This document shows positions 25,037 through 35,793 of a stretch of DNA of 64,000 bases, piece by piece. Source of the DNA: Vermamoeba vermiformis (lineage: Eukaryota > Tubulinea > Echinamoebida); assembly GCA_045837725.1 (NCBI GenBank), contig JBEWZL010000123.1:389110-453109 (forward strand), written 5' to 3'. A program made the position numbers and the translations under genes. Under the pieces are notes generated by a model, which ran no database searches, was not told where the DNA came from, and saw only the letters and a program-made list of their open reading frames with translations. Position 1 is the first letter of the stretch. Each line of letters starts with the position of its first letter.

Positions 25037-26590
25037 TTAAAACAAGAATGCAGCCAATACAATGAGAAAGAATCCTGTACAAGCTCCTACAATACGACGT
25101 GCAGAACTACTCGTTAGACCATCATTTGTTCGTGGCACTGAGAGCGGAGAATTGACCGTTGAAGGTTGATAAGGACTCGTTGTGTCTTTAGAACAATCAA
25201 TCGTGACTGAGTGCGATACAGAGTCTGCGCCAAATCGATGCAACGCGTACTCGATCTCCAATGAATTTTCGTTGATGACAAGGTTGTTGATTTCAGTGGT
25301 GACCATTGAATCGCATGCATGCTGATTGCTCTTGCAGACTATCTTTGCATCGAACTGTCCAACAGCACATGAATCCAGTTTGACACGATCAGGACAGTCC
25401 CAATCGATTGGATCTAACGTGCATCTCGGTAACGAATGCATTGCAATCTTTCCATCGAACACTAGTGAACTGTTTGTCGCGACGATGCCGTTGCCAAAAA
25501 ATCGTTGATTGAGTGACCCAGTGATCTGTCCAGCCAATGTCCAAACACCTTGCAAACGCTTAATGATGTACACTGCACCAGACGAAGCACCTTTGAGGTT
25601 CAACAAGCTCATACTGGATATGAACGTGTCTTTGTCGACACAGAGAGTAGCCATGCCAATATAATCACTAAATCCTTGGGAAGCAAACGTTGTCCAATTG
25701 CCGTTGTCGAGTTTGACGATTACAGCCAGGGAAGTAAAACTAGCCATTACAATAGTGTCCTCTCCGTTCCATGCAAGACTGAAGGGTGAATATCCGGGAG
25801 CAGAGATTGATGTCTTGAGTTCCCAAACAAAAGATCCGTTGGATGCTTTTTCGTAGATGTAGATCAGAGGGTCGCTATGATGTGCTACCAAAATATGAGT
25901 AGAGTTGATCTGAAATGCTGGTTTGTAAGGTTCCGTGCTCATTCGAGTTCCAAAACTGATCTGTTCGTTGAAAACGAATCGATCCGTTATTGTCCAATTC
26001 GAGTTCACCAATTCAAAGCGATAAATTGTTGGGGTTCGTTGTTTGGGATAGTCGTCGTATGAACAAAGGGCATACAATGAACCATCAGGCATGAATCGGA
26101 CGAACTCGAATGTTGATGAGTAAGTTTGATGTTGCACGTGACTGACGGATCCATCATCTTCCACTCGGAATGCTCCAAAGATGGTATTTGTGTCAATGTA
26201 ATAAAAATGTGCTATTACAACCCAATGTCCATCTGTATCAAGATCGAGATGTTGTAAGTTGCAAAAAGATTCAGATCTCCGTTCTGATCCGCTTTAAGAA
26301 GGCCAGCCAAGTTATAATACTCCGCAATCCATGCTATAGTACCGTCAGATGTTCCACGAATATTTCCTGGCGTCAGATCGGGAATCTGGTCCGGTCTCGG
26401 AATAAACTCAGTAATGTTGATTTGGCGTTCTGCCGTAATCGTCTGTTTTAATCTGTAATTAATACCTTCTTGCTAATTTGATTAAAATACTCACGGGAAG
26501 AGTGCCATTCACTTGCAAAGTCGGGAGCTGACCAAAACAAGTCGTGGCAAAAACAATTATGAACAGGCAAACACTAAATATCGCTCGCAT
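25037..26590 (-). CDS. Secreted or surface beta-propeller-like protein
   Basis: The N-terminus MRAIFSVCLFIIVFATTCFGQ is a signal peptide, and the last residues (GACTGFFLIVLAAFLF) are a hydrophobic helix suited to a membrane anchor or GPI signal. Between them are repeated beta-type segments with many N-glycosylation sequons (NWT, NST, NGS), such as DGSLYALCSYDD and NGEDTIVMASFTS. These suggest a WD/FG-GAP-like beta-propeller, but no family is recognised. One intron fits at the 5' end (donor GTGAGT near 26493, second CAG as acceptor). Near 26250 the frame shifts by one at a run of five T on the minus strand; six T would keep it open. Both hairpin elements flank this gene. Confidence 0.65.
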
Positions 26591-27181
26591 TCTTTCTATC
26601 GTGGTTGCTTCAAGCAATTAATTGCAATTATAGATTCGAAGCGGCTTAAACACACTTTTTAACTTCCATTCTCCGACAAATTGCTTCGCAACTCGTGTTA
26701 AATAGATCTGTCAAATGTCAAAAGATATTATCCGATGGCTTTTTAAGCTTTAATAAAAAACTTGTATATAAATGCTTTATCACCCACTTTGAACGCGTTC
26801 AATGGTTTCATTTTGCGCTCCTGTACTGAATCGACCGATCATTCAATCTTGGATGCTGATAATTTAACTTACCATTTATCTTTAATCTTCGCGCCAACCG
26901 CCGTAAGGTAAGAAATCGGGTACGGTCAATATTCAGCCATTTCTAAAAAGTATACTTGGATAATTAAATCCAAAAATACTTTATAATTTACGCAAGTTAC
27001 CTTAGTTCCGTCCAACCTATTAATTTGTGCAGAAAAGCAACTTTCTGAGCAGGTTTCCGTGGTGGACGGATCTAGTTCTTGTAGCGCCGGAGATTGACGT
27101 GAGAAAAAAATCAAATTTGACGAAGGGTCGTCCGTGTGAAAATGGGCAAAATAATTTAAATCTGTATATATTGTACATACC
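26591..27181. other. Divergent intergenic with one hairpin element
   Basis: Spacer between the surface-protein gene (minus) and the acetyl-CoA synthetase gene (plus). It should contain both promoters. Only the hairpin element at 27003-27074 is recognised. Confidence 0.5.
27003..27074 (+). ncRNA. Candidate hairpin RNA or small inverted-repeat element, copy B
   Basis: TAGTTCCGTCCA at 27003-27014 pairs with TGGACGGATCTA at 27063-27074 apart from one mismatch. The loop begins with the same ACCTATTAATTTGTG and AGAAAAG words as copy A, then diverges and is about 20 bases shorter. Both copies lie in non-coding DNA in the same orientation, 2.4 kb apart, on either side of one gene. Confidence 0.5.
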
Positions 27182-30100
27182 ATGTTTAGAGTTGGCAGCG
27201 TTCTTAGCCGGCTTGTTTCGTCCACAAACAAGTCATCTGCCGCGAAGAGCTTTGCAGGAGCTGTCTTTTCCCAAAGACTAGTCGCTAAAAAACCTGCCAA
27301 AAATGTATTATATACCCCCATTAGTCGATTGAATTCATCTATATCGTTTAAGTACCCAACGACTGTAAGTAAAATTCAAGATCTTGAAAGAAAATTGAAT
27401 ATTTCCTCTAGACTGTTGTTTGACCTTAACAATACTTCCTATAATATTATTTTTAATACTGTGGATTTCATTTGTGTTTTTTGGTGTTAAATTTCGGTGT
27501 TGAATAAAAAATCTTGTTGCTAGCATTTTTAACGCTCGATCACCATGCAGGAAGTCTATCACCCGCCCAAACACTTGTCTGATACCGCACATATTGCTGG
27601 TTTCGACCACTATAAGAAGCTGTACCAAGAAAGCATCGAAAACCCTGAAAAATTCTGGGATAAGGTAAGTGAGCAGATTGGCTTCAAGATCAGCTTTAAA
27701 ACTCGTTCCTTACATTGTGTACATATATCACAATATTTTTCGTAATTATGGAATTGCTTTTATTTGTTTATTGACTTCCGGATGTCGCCCGAATACTAAT
27801 CGATATTTTTATTTATTTAACAGACCGCCAAATCGCATATTTCTTGGTTCCGTCCTTATGACAAAGTCGTCGAAGGGTAATAATAATTATTCTACAGCTA
27901 TTTGACGACAAATACACAAAAATAATTATTTGTTTCTTATCACTGAACGCTTTATTATTAGTGGTTTGCATGAAGGAGATGTGGCTTGGTTTTTAAATGG
28001 TACTCTTAATGCATGCTACAACTGCGTTGATAGACACGTCGAGAAGAAAGGAGATCAGGTAATTAAATGAGATATTTTTAGACGACGCGTAAATAAATCG
28101 TAAAATACCTAAATATGCTTAGTTATTGACTAAATTGTATAGGTTGCTATATTATACGAAGGAGATGAGCCTGGCATGGAGCGCAAAGTGACTTACAAAC
28201 AATTATACAAAGAGGTATTTGTTTATTCCGATCGGATCCGTTTTGAACGTTGCAATATTAAACTCAAATACGTGTGCTTATATACATTATTACAGGTTAA
28301 CAAACTTGCTAATGGTTTGAAAGAACTTGGTGTAAAGAAGGGAGATCGCGTTGCGATTTATTTACCGATGGTACGATCCTTTAGTTAACTATGACAATAT
28401 ATATATGCCTACTCAACGTATTACATATTATGTTAATACGGTTTACGAGTTATTAATGCCAATATGATTCAGATCCCCGAAGCAGTTGTCGCAATGATGG
28501 CTTGCGCTCGTATTGGTGCCGTTCATTTGTAAGTCAATTAATTAATTGACATCGAAATCAGCTTATTATAACCAATTGTCGTATCGGCATTCAGCAATAT
28601 TTATATTGGGCGTTATTTTCGTAAAAAACTATGCGCGCACTAGAATAATTGTTAACTTTGGATCTGCTTAGGGTCGTGTTTGCTGGCTTTAGCGCTGATG
28701 CTCTGCGCGATAGAATTAACAATGCTAAGGCGAAAGTCTTATTGACTGCCAATGAAGGCATGCGTGGTGGTCGCGCGATCTTTTTGAAGCGTACTGCCGA
28801 CGAAGCTGTTGCTTTTTGTCCTACTATCGAAGTAAGTCCTCAATCCATATTTATTATAACGATGATGTACTAGTTGATAGAAGATGACCTAATAACCTGT
28901 CTGATCTACAAAGTACTAATAATTAATTTTATTATAGCACGTGGTAGTGTTTAAGAGGACTGATGAGCACGTGCCTTTTGGACCACGTGACGTCTGGTGG
29001 CACGAATTGATGCAAAGACAAAAGCCTTACTGCCCTCCTGAACAAATGAACAGCGAAGATCCGCTCTTTTTGCTCTATACTTCAGGTGCGCCTTTCAATT
29101 CTGTGATGATATTCCACGTTTATGATACTAACATGTGGTATATTTCAGGCTCTACAGGCAAGCCCAAGGGTTTGGAACACACCACTGGTGGCTACACAGT
29201 CTACGCGGCCACTACGCACCGTTACATCTTCGACTACAAGGACGGAGACGTGTACGCATGCGTTGCTGATGTTGGTTGGATCACTGGCCACACTTATATA
29301 GTATACGGACCTCTCTTGAACGGTGCTACCACAACTATCTTCGAAAGTGTTCCGACCTACCCGGATGCGAGCCGCTACTGGTACGTGACATCGGCAAATC
29401 ATTCTTAAGGACTGTGCTGATTATAATATTAGGCAAATGGTTGAGAAGCACAAAATTACTCAGTTCTACACCGCTCCTACTGCGATCCGAACCTTGATGA
29501 AGTTTGGAACTGATCCCGTCAAGAAATACGACAGGTACTAGTTGCAAATTATATTCAGGGACAAATACTTACTAATACGAAAATAGATCTTCATTGCGGG
29601 TGTTGGGCAGTGTCGGAGAGCCTATTAACCCCGAAGCCTGGAAGTGGTACAACGAAGTCGTTGGAGAGCGTCGTTGCGCCATTGTGGACACGTACTGGCA
29701 GACTGAGACGTAAGCGAAACAAATGAATTATTTTGAGGACTATCGGGCACTAAAGCTTTATAACGCAGCGGTGGTATTGTCTTGTCACCCTTGCCCGGAG
29801 CTACTCCGACTAAACCAGGGTCAGCAACACTGCCGTTCTTCGGTGTTGAGCCCGTTGTGATTGATGCTACTAGCGGTCACGTGATTCATGAAAAGAAAGC
29901 CTCGGGTGTCTTGGCATTGAAGAACCCTTGGTGAGCCTAAAATGAGTAGTTCTGTTCTTGGTCACGTGCTAATTATTTCGTTTTAGGCCCGGCATGGCAC
30001 GCACTGTGTTCGGAGATCACAGCCGATACATTGAGACTTATTTGGGTGCTTACAAAGGCTACTACTTCACTGGTGACGGTGTGAACAGAGACGAAGACGG

Positions 30101-30670
30101 CTATTATTGGATCACTGGTCGTGTTGACGGTAAGTTCTTGCTTCACATTATCTTGGTTGCAATTTTTGACACTTTGACAGATGTCATTCACAAGTCTGGT
30201 CATCGATTGGGTACCGCTGAAATCGAGAGGTCAGTAGCGTTATCGAGTTTTATTAGACCGTTGGGGCTAATTATTGGTTCATTAGCGCCTTGGCCTCGCA
30301 CCAATCATGCGCTGAAGCAGCTGTCGTTGCAGTCCACGAAGAAGTCCGTGGCTCGTTGATCATAGCATTCTGCATTCTCCGTCACGGCTACAATGAGTCG
30401 AGCGAGGTGATTGACGACTTGAAGCACGAGGTGCAAAAAGAAATTGGCAAGTTAGCTACTCCTGACGTCATTGTCATTACACCTGGCTTGCCCAAGACCA
30501 GATCCGGAAAAATCATGCGCAGATTATTGCGTAAGATTGCTGAAGGTACCTCTAAAGTTGAAGAGCTCGGAGATATTTCGACGTTGGCTGATCCAGAGAT
30601 TGTCGACTTCCTTATTAAGAAAGTTAAGTCCCTTAACTTCAATAAGAAACCTCTTCAAGCAAAATTGTAA
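27182..30670 (+). CDS. acsA: Acetyl-CoA synthetase, probably mitochondrial
   Basis: AMP-forming ligase making acetyl-CoA from acetate, ATP and CoA. The ANL-superfamily core is complete: [22 protein letters not shown] after joining exons near 28470, the P-loop [11 protein letters not shown] (around 29080-29170, split by an intron), DTYWQTETG (29688-29770), [21 protein letters not shown] (30060-30122) and the C-terminal [11 protein letters not shown] (30493-30525) with the Lys that is acetylated and inactivates this family when modified. The first exon codes for a Ser/Lys/Arg-rich amphipathic leader ([18 protein letters not shown]) with no acidic residue early on, typical of a mitochondrial presequence. 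About fifteen exons. Start ATG at 27182. Confidence 0.95.
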
Positions 30671-30811
30671 TAATTATAACACCATATTAATCTATAACAT
30701 TAAATACAAATGTTCTATTTCTGCTCGATCTCGGAGAAAACACAATTTTCCGTTTGGCCGTGCTTGTTGTGATTTTAAACGAATAATCCTCTCGGCTTAT
30801 TAATTACAATT

Positions 30812-31666
30812 ATGTCAACAACACCACGAGTCTACCTCATTACAGGCTGTTCAAGCGGGTTTGGCAGCTCCATAGCTCAGTACTTGCTCGAACATGGCGA
30901 GTTTGTTATTGCCACCGCGAGAAATCAATCGACCGTAGCGCACTTTGCAGAAAAATATCCCGACAAAGCATTAAGTCTTGCACTAGATATTACCAATCAA
31001 GAATCAGTTCATGCAGCGCTGGAGGCCTCGTTGAACAAGTTCAAGAAAATTGACGTCTTGATTAACAATGCCGGCAATGCTATTTATGGATTAGCAGAAT
31101 TCACATCGGACAGCGAGATTCGTGCGCAGATGGAGACCAATTTCTTCGGCACTGTTAGAGTGACCCAAGCAATCTTACCAATAATGCGCAAACAAAACAG
31201 CGGTCACATCATTCAAATAAGCAGCGTGTCAGGTCAAAACGGATCGCAAAGCTTGCCGTTCTATTGCGCGAGTAAGTTTGCCCTCGAAGGATTTTCCGAG
31301 GCATTGTCGCGGGAAGTGATCGGATTCAATGTTCGCGTGACAATTATCGAGCCAGGAGCCTTCAAAACCGATATGATGAATAAATCATTCAAACGTATCG
31401 AGAACAAACAAGTCCCATCGGTATATTCAACGCAAGTAGAGAAGATAAATCAACGAATGGACTTCATCCGAGACCACGCTCCTGGAGATCCAAAGAAGGC
31501 AGCTGCCGTCATCCATCAAATAGTACGATCAGATAATCCACCTCTTCGCTTGCCTATTGGTGCAGATGCGTTTCAAACAATCAGTTCGCACGTGGAGCAA
31601 CAGCGACTAGATCTTAAGAAGTGGGAACAAGTGTCAAAATCAACCAACTTGGACGAAGTGGCCTAA
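30812..31666 (+). CDS. Short-chain dehydrogenase/reductase, intronless
   Basis: A 284-residue NAD(P)-dependent oxidoreductase of the classical SDR family. It has the nucleotide-binding TGCSSGFG near the N-terminus, NNAG, an ISSVSG strand carrying the catalytic Ser, and YCASK as the YxxxK catalytic pair, followed by EPGAFKTDM. Length is normal. The substrate cannot be told. The gene has no introns, while both neighbours have many, so a retro-copied or bacterially acquired origin is possible; base composition does not look foreign by eye. It starts 141 bases after the acetyl-CoA synthetase stop. Confidence 0.92.
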   Translation: MSTTPRVYLITGCSSGFGSSIAQYLLEHGEFVIATARNQSTVAHFAEKYPDKALSLALDITNQESVHAALEASLNKFKKIDVLINNAGNAIYGLAEFTSDSEIRAQMETNFFGTVRVTQAILPIMRKQNSGHIIQISSVSGQNGSQSLPFYCASKFALEGFSEALSREVIGFNVRVTIIEPGAFKTDMMNKSFKRIENKQVPSVYSTQVEKINQRMDFIRDHAPGDPKKAAAVIHQIVRSDNPPLRLPIGADAFQTISSHVEQQRLDLKKWEQVSKSTNLDEVA

Positions 31667-31969
31667 ATAAATATGCAATAAATAACCGATTAGTTAATAA
31701 TGTTAAATGTAAGATAATTTTATCTTGTTCGGGGTTTTGATTGATTGCTTCCGCCTTAGAATCTTTCGGTTACTTACAGGATTTAAAACTGTTTCTAATT
31801 AGAAGAAAGCAACGCCTTATTCGTCCACAACAGCGGAAGGTATACCGCTCGCACCGCTGTAATATTTGGAAATTAGGGAGGCTTCTTCAGCTCGAATTCT
31901 GTCAATTTTCTGGCGTAACTTATTGAATTGATTTCGGTTTGAAGCAACACATCTTAAGCATATTTTATA
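31667..31969. other. Intergenic, no gene seen
   Basis: A 303-base AT-rich spacer between the SDR gene and the next gene on the same strand. No RNA gene or repeat is recognised. Confidence 0.5.
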
Positions 31970-33601
31970 ATGGATCATTATTTGCACGGTCATTTCCTTG
32001 CAGTTGCACGATCGGAATGGAAAATGAAGAAGGAGGGTGATTACGAATACCGAGACAATGAAACTAAGGGAAAAGTAACATGGCAAATATTCCATGCAGG
32101 AATAAAAGAGGATTTGGTAAGTGACAGACGTAAATCCGGAAACTAAAATTATTAATAAAGATCGCAATAAAAATAAAGATTTTCTCCATGTAATGTAAAA
32201 TCAAACGAATTAGCTAATACCTAATTATTAATGCCTTGATTTAGGTTTCTATAGGATCTTTGTCGTTGGACGTGTTTCCTGGCAAGCCATCCGGCTCCGC
32301 GCAAGATATCAGCGTTCCTGATTACCTTACAGCAGGTGCGTATTAATTCGAATATATAATTCTGAAATTACGTTATCGCCTTTAAGCTAATTACTTTGTC
32401 CTTGCAGTGAGTGGTCACATGTTGTGCGTGGTGTATTTGAAAGAAAAGAACGAACGAGTCTTTGCTTTGTACGACATGAACGAACACACCAAAGCCATCA
32501 CATTGCACGGCTCATTCGTGATGGACAATGCTTTGCCACCCACTGCAATCATCGCCATCAAAGAACGAGTGTTTTTGGTAAGTGTTTGGTGGTCTCTTCT
32601 TGAGTGATTTACAAATATAGTAATGCGTTGGATCGCTCCAAACACTCGTATATTTGTAGTCCCCGACGGTACTAATACAACTTGATGTTAGGGATTCCCA
32701 GGTCGTGTTGGCTGTGTTGACATGTTGGAGCCAAAGTTGTCACTTCACATGTTTCATGAATGGCAAGAACAGACTTGGGGACGCGATAAAGACGCGAGCT
32801 TCCTCAAGACAAGTACGTAAATGCAACGGTACCTGACCCATTCTAATCACTCCTTCACAGTTGATGCCTTTGCCTACGACTCCAAGTCCGTCACAAAGAC
32901 ACTTGTCGCCGTTGATGATGTGTCGTGGCCCAAGTACGCATTCAGCTATGATCTGCGACAGCATCCACCCAAGGTAAGTCTTGCGCAGCTCGTCGTCAAT
33001 AAGTGATTGTTAACTTGTCTTGAAGTTCGTAGCCAAGTTCAATCTGCCCGATGGTATCAACGAGCATTACACACACGCGGCCAAGCATGGAGACACACTG
33101 GCGCTCACTGCAGCCTACAGCCATCGAGGTGGCAGAGGCAACAGACTCGTGGTCATGCAACAACACGACGTTGTCGCGTCAGTTGTGGAATTCAAAGCTT
33201 CAGATTTCAACCAGTTGGATCTGTTCACGGACAAAGTCATGACGTCCTTCACTTCCGTGGGACTTTTAAATGACGGGCAGGTCGTCGTGTTGAGCGCACG
33301 AGATCGTGGTGTGATCGCTATTCCAATTAAGGAAATCAAAGAGGTCACGAAGGAGTCATTCGGCCAAGAATACTCAGCGCAATGGCCTACCGTCGTTCGT
33401 TCAGTGAAAATCGGAACAATTGCTCAGGATCTCGCAACAGTCAAGCGCCAATCCTTTGCATTTGTTTTGAGCACAGAAGAAGCTAACAAGAACCAGTCAG
33501 TGGTGTCTCAAGTGGTCTGGAACAACGACACGAACGAGCTGCAAGTCGTCAAGTCGCATCACATTGATGGCGTGTTCAGCAAGTTGATTGTTGAAGTGTA
33601 G
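31970..33601 (+). CDS. Unrecognised beta-rich protein
   Basis: About five exons give a protein of roughly 450 residues starting MDHYLHGHFLAVARSEWK. It has no signal peptide or membrane helix. Alternating hydrophobic strands (HMLCVVYLKEKN, RVFALYDMNE, RLVVMQQHDVVASVVEF, GQVVVLSARDRGVIAIPI) repeat about every 40-50 residues, which fits a beta-propeller, but no WD, kelch or RCC1 signature is present. I do not recognise the family. Start was chosen as the first ATG, at 31970, since it is in frame with the first exon through the intron starting GTAAGTG near 32117. Confidence 0.65.
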
Positions 33602-33842
33602 AACGGATCAGCTCCGAACCCAGCTTTATTCACAGCAATATTTATTGTAGTTGATCTAAAATGAGTAGTTAGTACATGATCGCACCGTTCTGTTCATTTT
33701 TCCTGTGCCTGTGTACTTTTTATGAATTTAACAATATCTCAAGTTTTTCTGACACAATTGTAACCCGATCCACAATGCACCAACGTTCTTGCCGTCACTT
33801 TTATCACTGTTACAACATAATAGCGTTTGAGGATTGAATAAG

Positions 33843-35739
33843 ATGCACGCGTGGTTGATCGGTTCGCGAGCATGGTATGGCGATTACGAAGATCATATCA
33901 ACCGTGACTGGGACCTCGTAGTAACCAGAAAGAATTTTATTGAAGCCCTCCAAGCTCCTGGATGTAAGAATTACGGCAGATCAAGGCATTTTATTTATTT
34001 ATTTTCGTGGTTAATGACATTTTATTTTTATTTAATGCAATTAGTCGGTAATTAATTTATTTTTGTAAATAGCGGACTTTTTGATTTCTGGAATTTATTA
34101 TGACTCGATCAAGGACGGCAAGTTCAGAGTCTTCACCAACTGCCCTCGTGCCATCGAAATTGAAATAGAAGATCGATATAAAAGCAACAAGATTCTTAAA
34201 TACTTGCAAGCATCTCCCGGAATCACCCAAATGGCGGATCTTAGTGCAAATTGGAAGTTGCGTCTCGAGCCAGTATCGAAGATTGCATGTGCCGTTATTA
34301 AAAGCAGTCATATATTCTTTCCTGTTAATTGGAGGAAAAACGGTAAGTATTACACCTGCTAGCAATTTCAGATCTAATCCGTTTTGGATGTAGCTCTTCA
34401 ACTCGCTCAAATGAAGGACCATTTGAAAAAGAATTCGCTCAATGAGTTAATTAGCGAGGAAAAGCGTAAAAAAGAGCTCAATCAACTGTTTGAAGCTCGT
34501 TCCAGAGAAACTCTTGCACGGCTCTCTCGCGATGTCAAATCCACTGTGACACGAAACAATGGTATGACTCACTTATTATAGCAACATTATACTAATAATA
34601 TCGTCTTATAGAAGTGCTCTCGAATTGGGACAAATCAATTCTGAACAAATTCATTGCTGAGAATGAGAGTGACATGGACTACTTTCCAACCACTGACTCA
34701 CGTGTCAGCAAAGCGAAATTTCATTCGAGTACTGATGAAGACAAGTACGAGCTCATCGATGATCAGTTGCAGTTGATTTCACTCTTGTACTTCAACAGCA
34801 ATCCGCAACTAAGGTTCGTCAATATGACACTTCACATCGCTATTTTCACCGTAGTAACTGTCATTTGTTAGCGTCAAAGACATTTACGTGCTGTCGCTCG
34901 AAACGTTCTGCTGTCAACAAATCGCTAGACTACCAAGCACTCACGACAAATTGTTCAGACGCACCGAGCTCGTGTATCGTACGTTGACAACAGTACTCTC
35001 GTTTAATTATCCAATGCACTAACACAGCATCAGACCCAGAAAACTATGAGGCTAACAGCGAAGAAGGACGGAGGTTAGTTCCGGATGTACTTGCAGCTGT
35101 TCAAAAAGGTAAGCAGTACATCGTGACAGCGGTATGTTTTTCTAACGTTTTGTTTTAGATTTACCAAACGAAGAGTTCGAACTGGCCAGTGACGAACAAG
35201 TCCAGAAATCAACACTCGGAAACTCGGTCATCCAATGGCTAGTTGACAACTGGTCAATGAAACTAATGACACCGTCACAGCAGTTCATCGACTTTGTTTC
35301 GCAACGAGTTCCAGTCAATGTTTCGTTGCCTGCCTTGCCTGCGGAAATCCTCATGATTATCTTCAACAAAGCGTCAGATCACCTCACGTTGTCGGCCATT
35401 TGTGGACTGAACAAGCACTTCCGAGGTACCTTCAACACGAATGAACAGTGGAAGGCCCTCGTGTCGTTCATTTGGGGCACTGAAGCTGTGGACTACGGCA
35501 CCAATGTCAGCAGCAACAAGGGCCAATGGCTAAAAGTGTTCCAAGAACTGTACAACGAAGCCAAGGCCGGTCCGTTCTTGTACTGCAATCACTGCCACGA
35601 GATTCACAGCGTGTTCTCTGATCCGCCGTACTCCTCTGATCGGCCAGAGTGGGAGTGGGCGTATTGCCCGTGTCCCGAGTGTGATGTTGGCAGTTGGGCT
35701 GCGTGTGAGTATCGTCACGAATTCGTGTACTGTAATTAG
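33843..35739 (+). CDS. Nucleotidyltransferase-like F-box protein with Cys-rich C-terminus (copy 2)
   Basis: Paralogue of the minus-strand gene at 21280-23244. MHAWLIGSRAWYGDYED then RDWDLVV gives the GS...DxD motif, and EIEIED later matches the third acidic site. Shared blocks include SSHIFFPVNWRKN, ARSRETLARL, YFPTTDSRVSKAKF, the F-box-like LPALPAEILMIIFNKASDHL (about 35330-35390), and the end with YCNHCHEIH, CPCPECDVGSW and CEYRHEF. The common block order across both genes shows that this is one protein family and that the N-terminal and F-box parts belong together. About eight exons. The first ATG consistent with copy 1 is at 33843. Confidence 0.8.
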
Positions 35740-35793
35740 TTTTTATAACTTAAGCCATTATTTTACATTTTATATAAAACACTATTCTAATTA

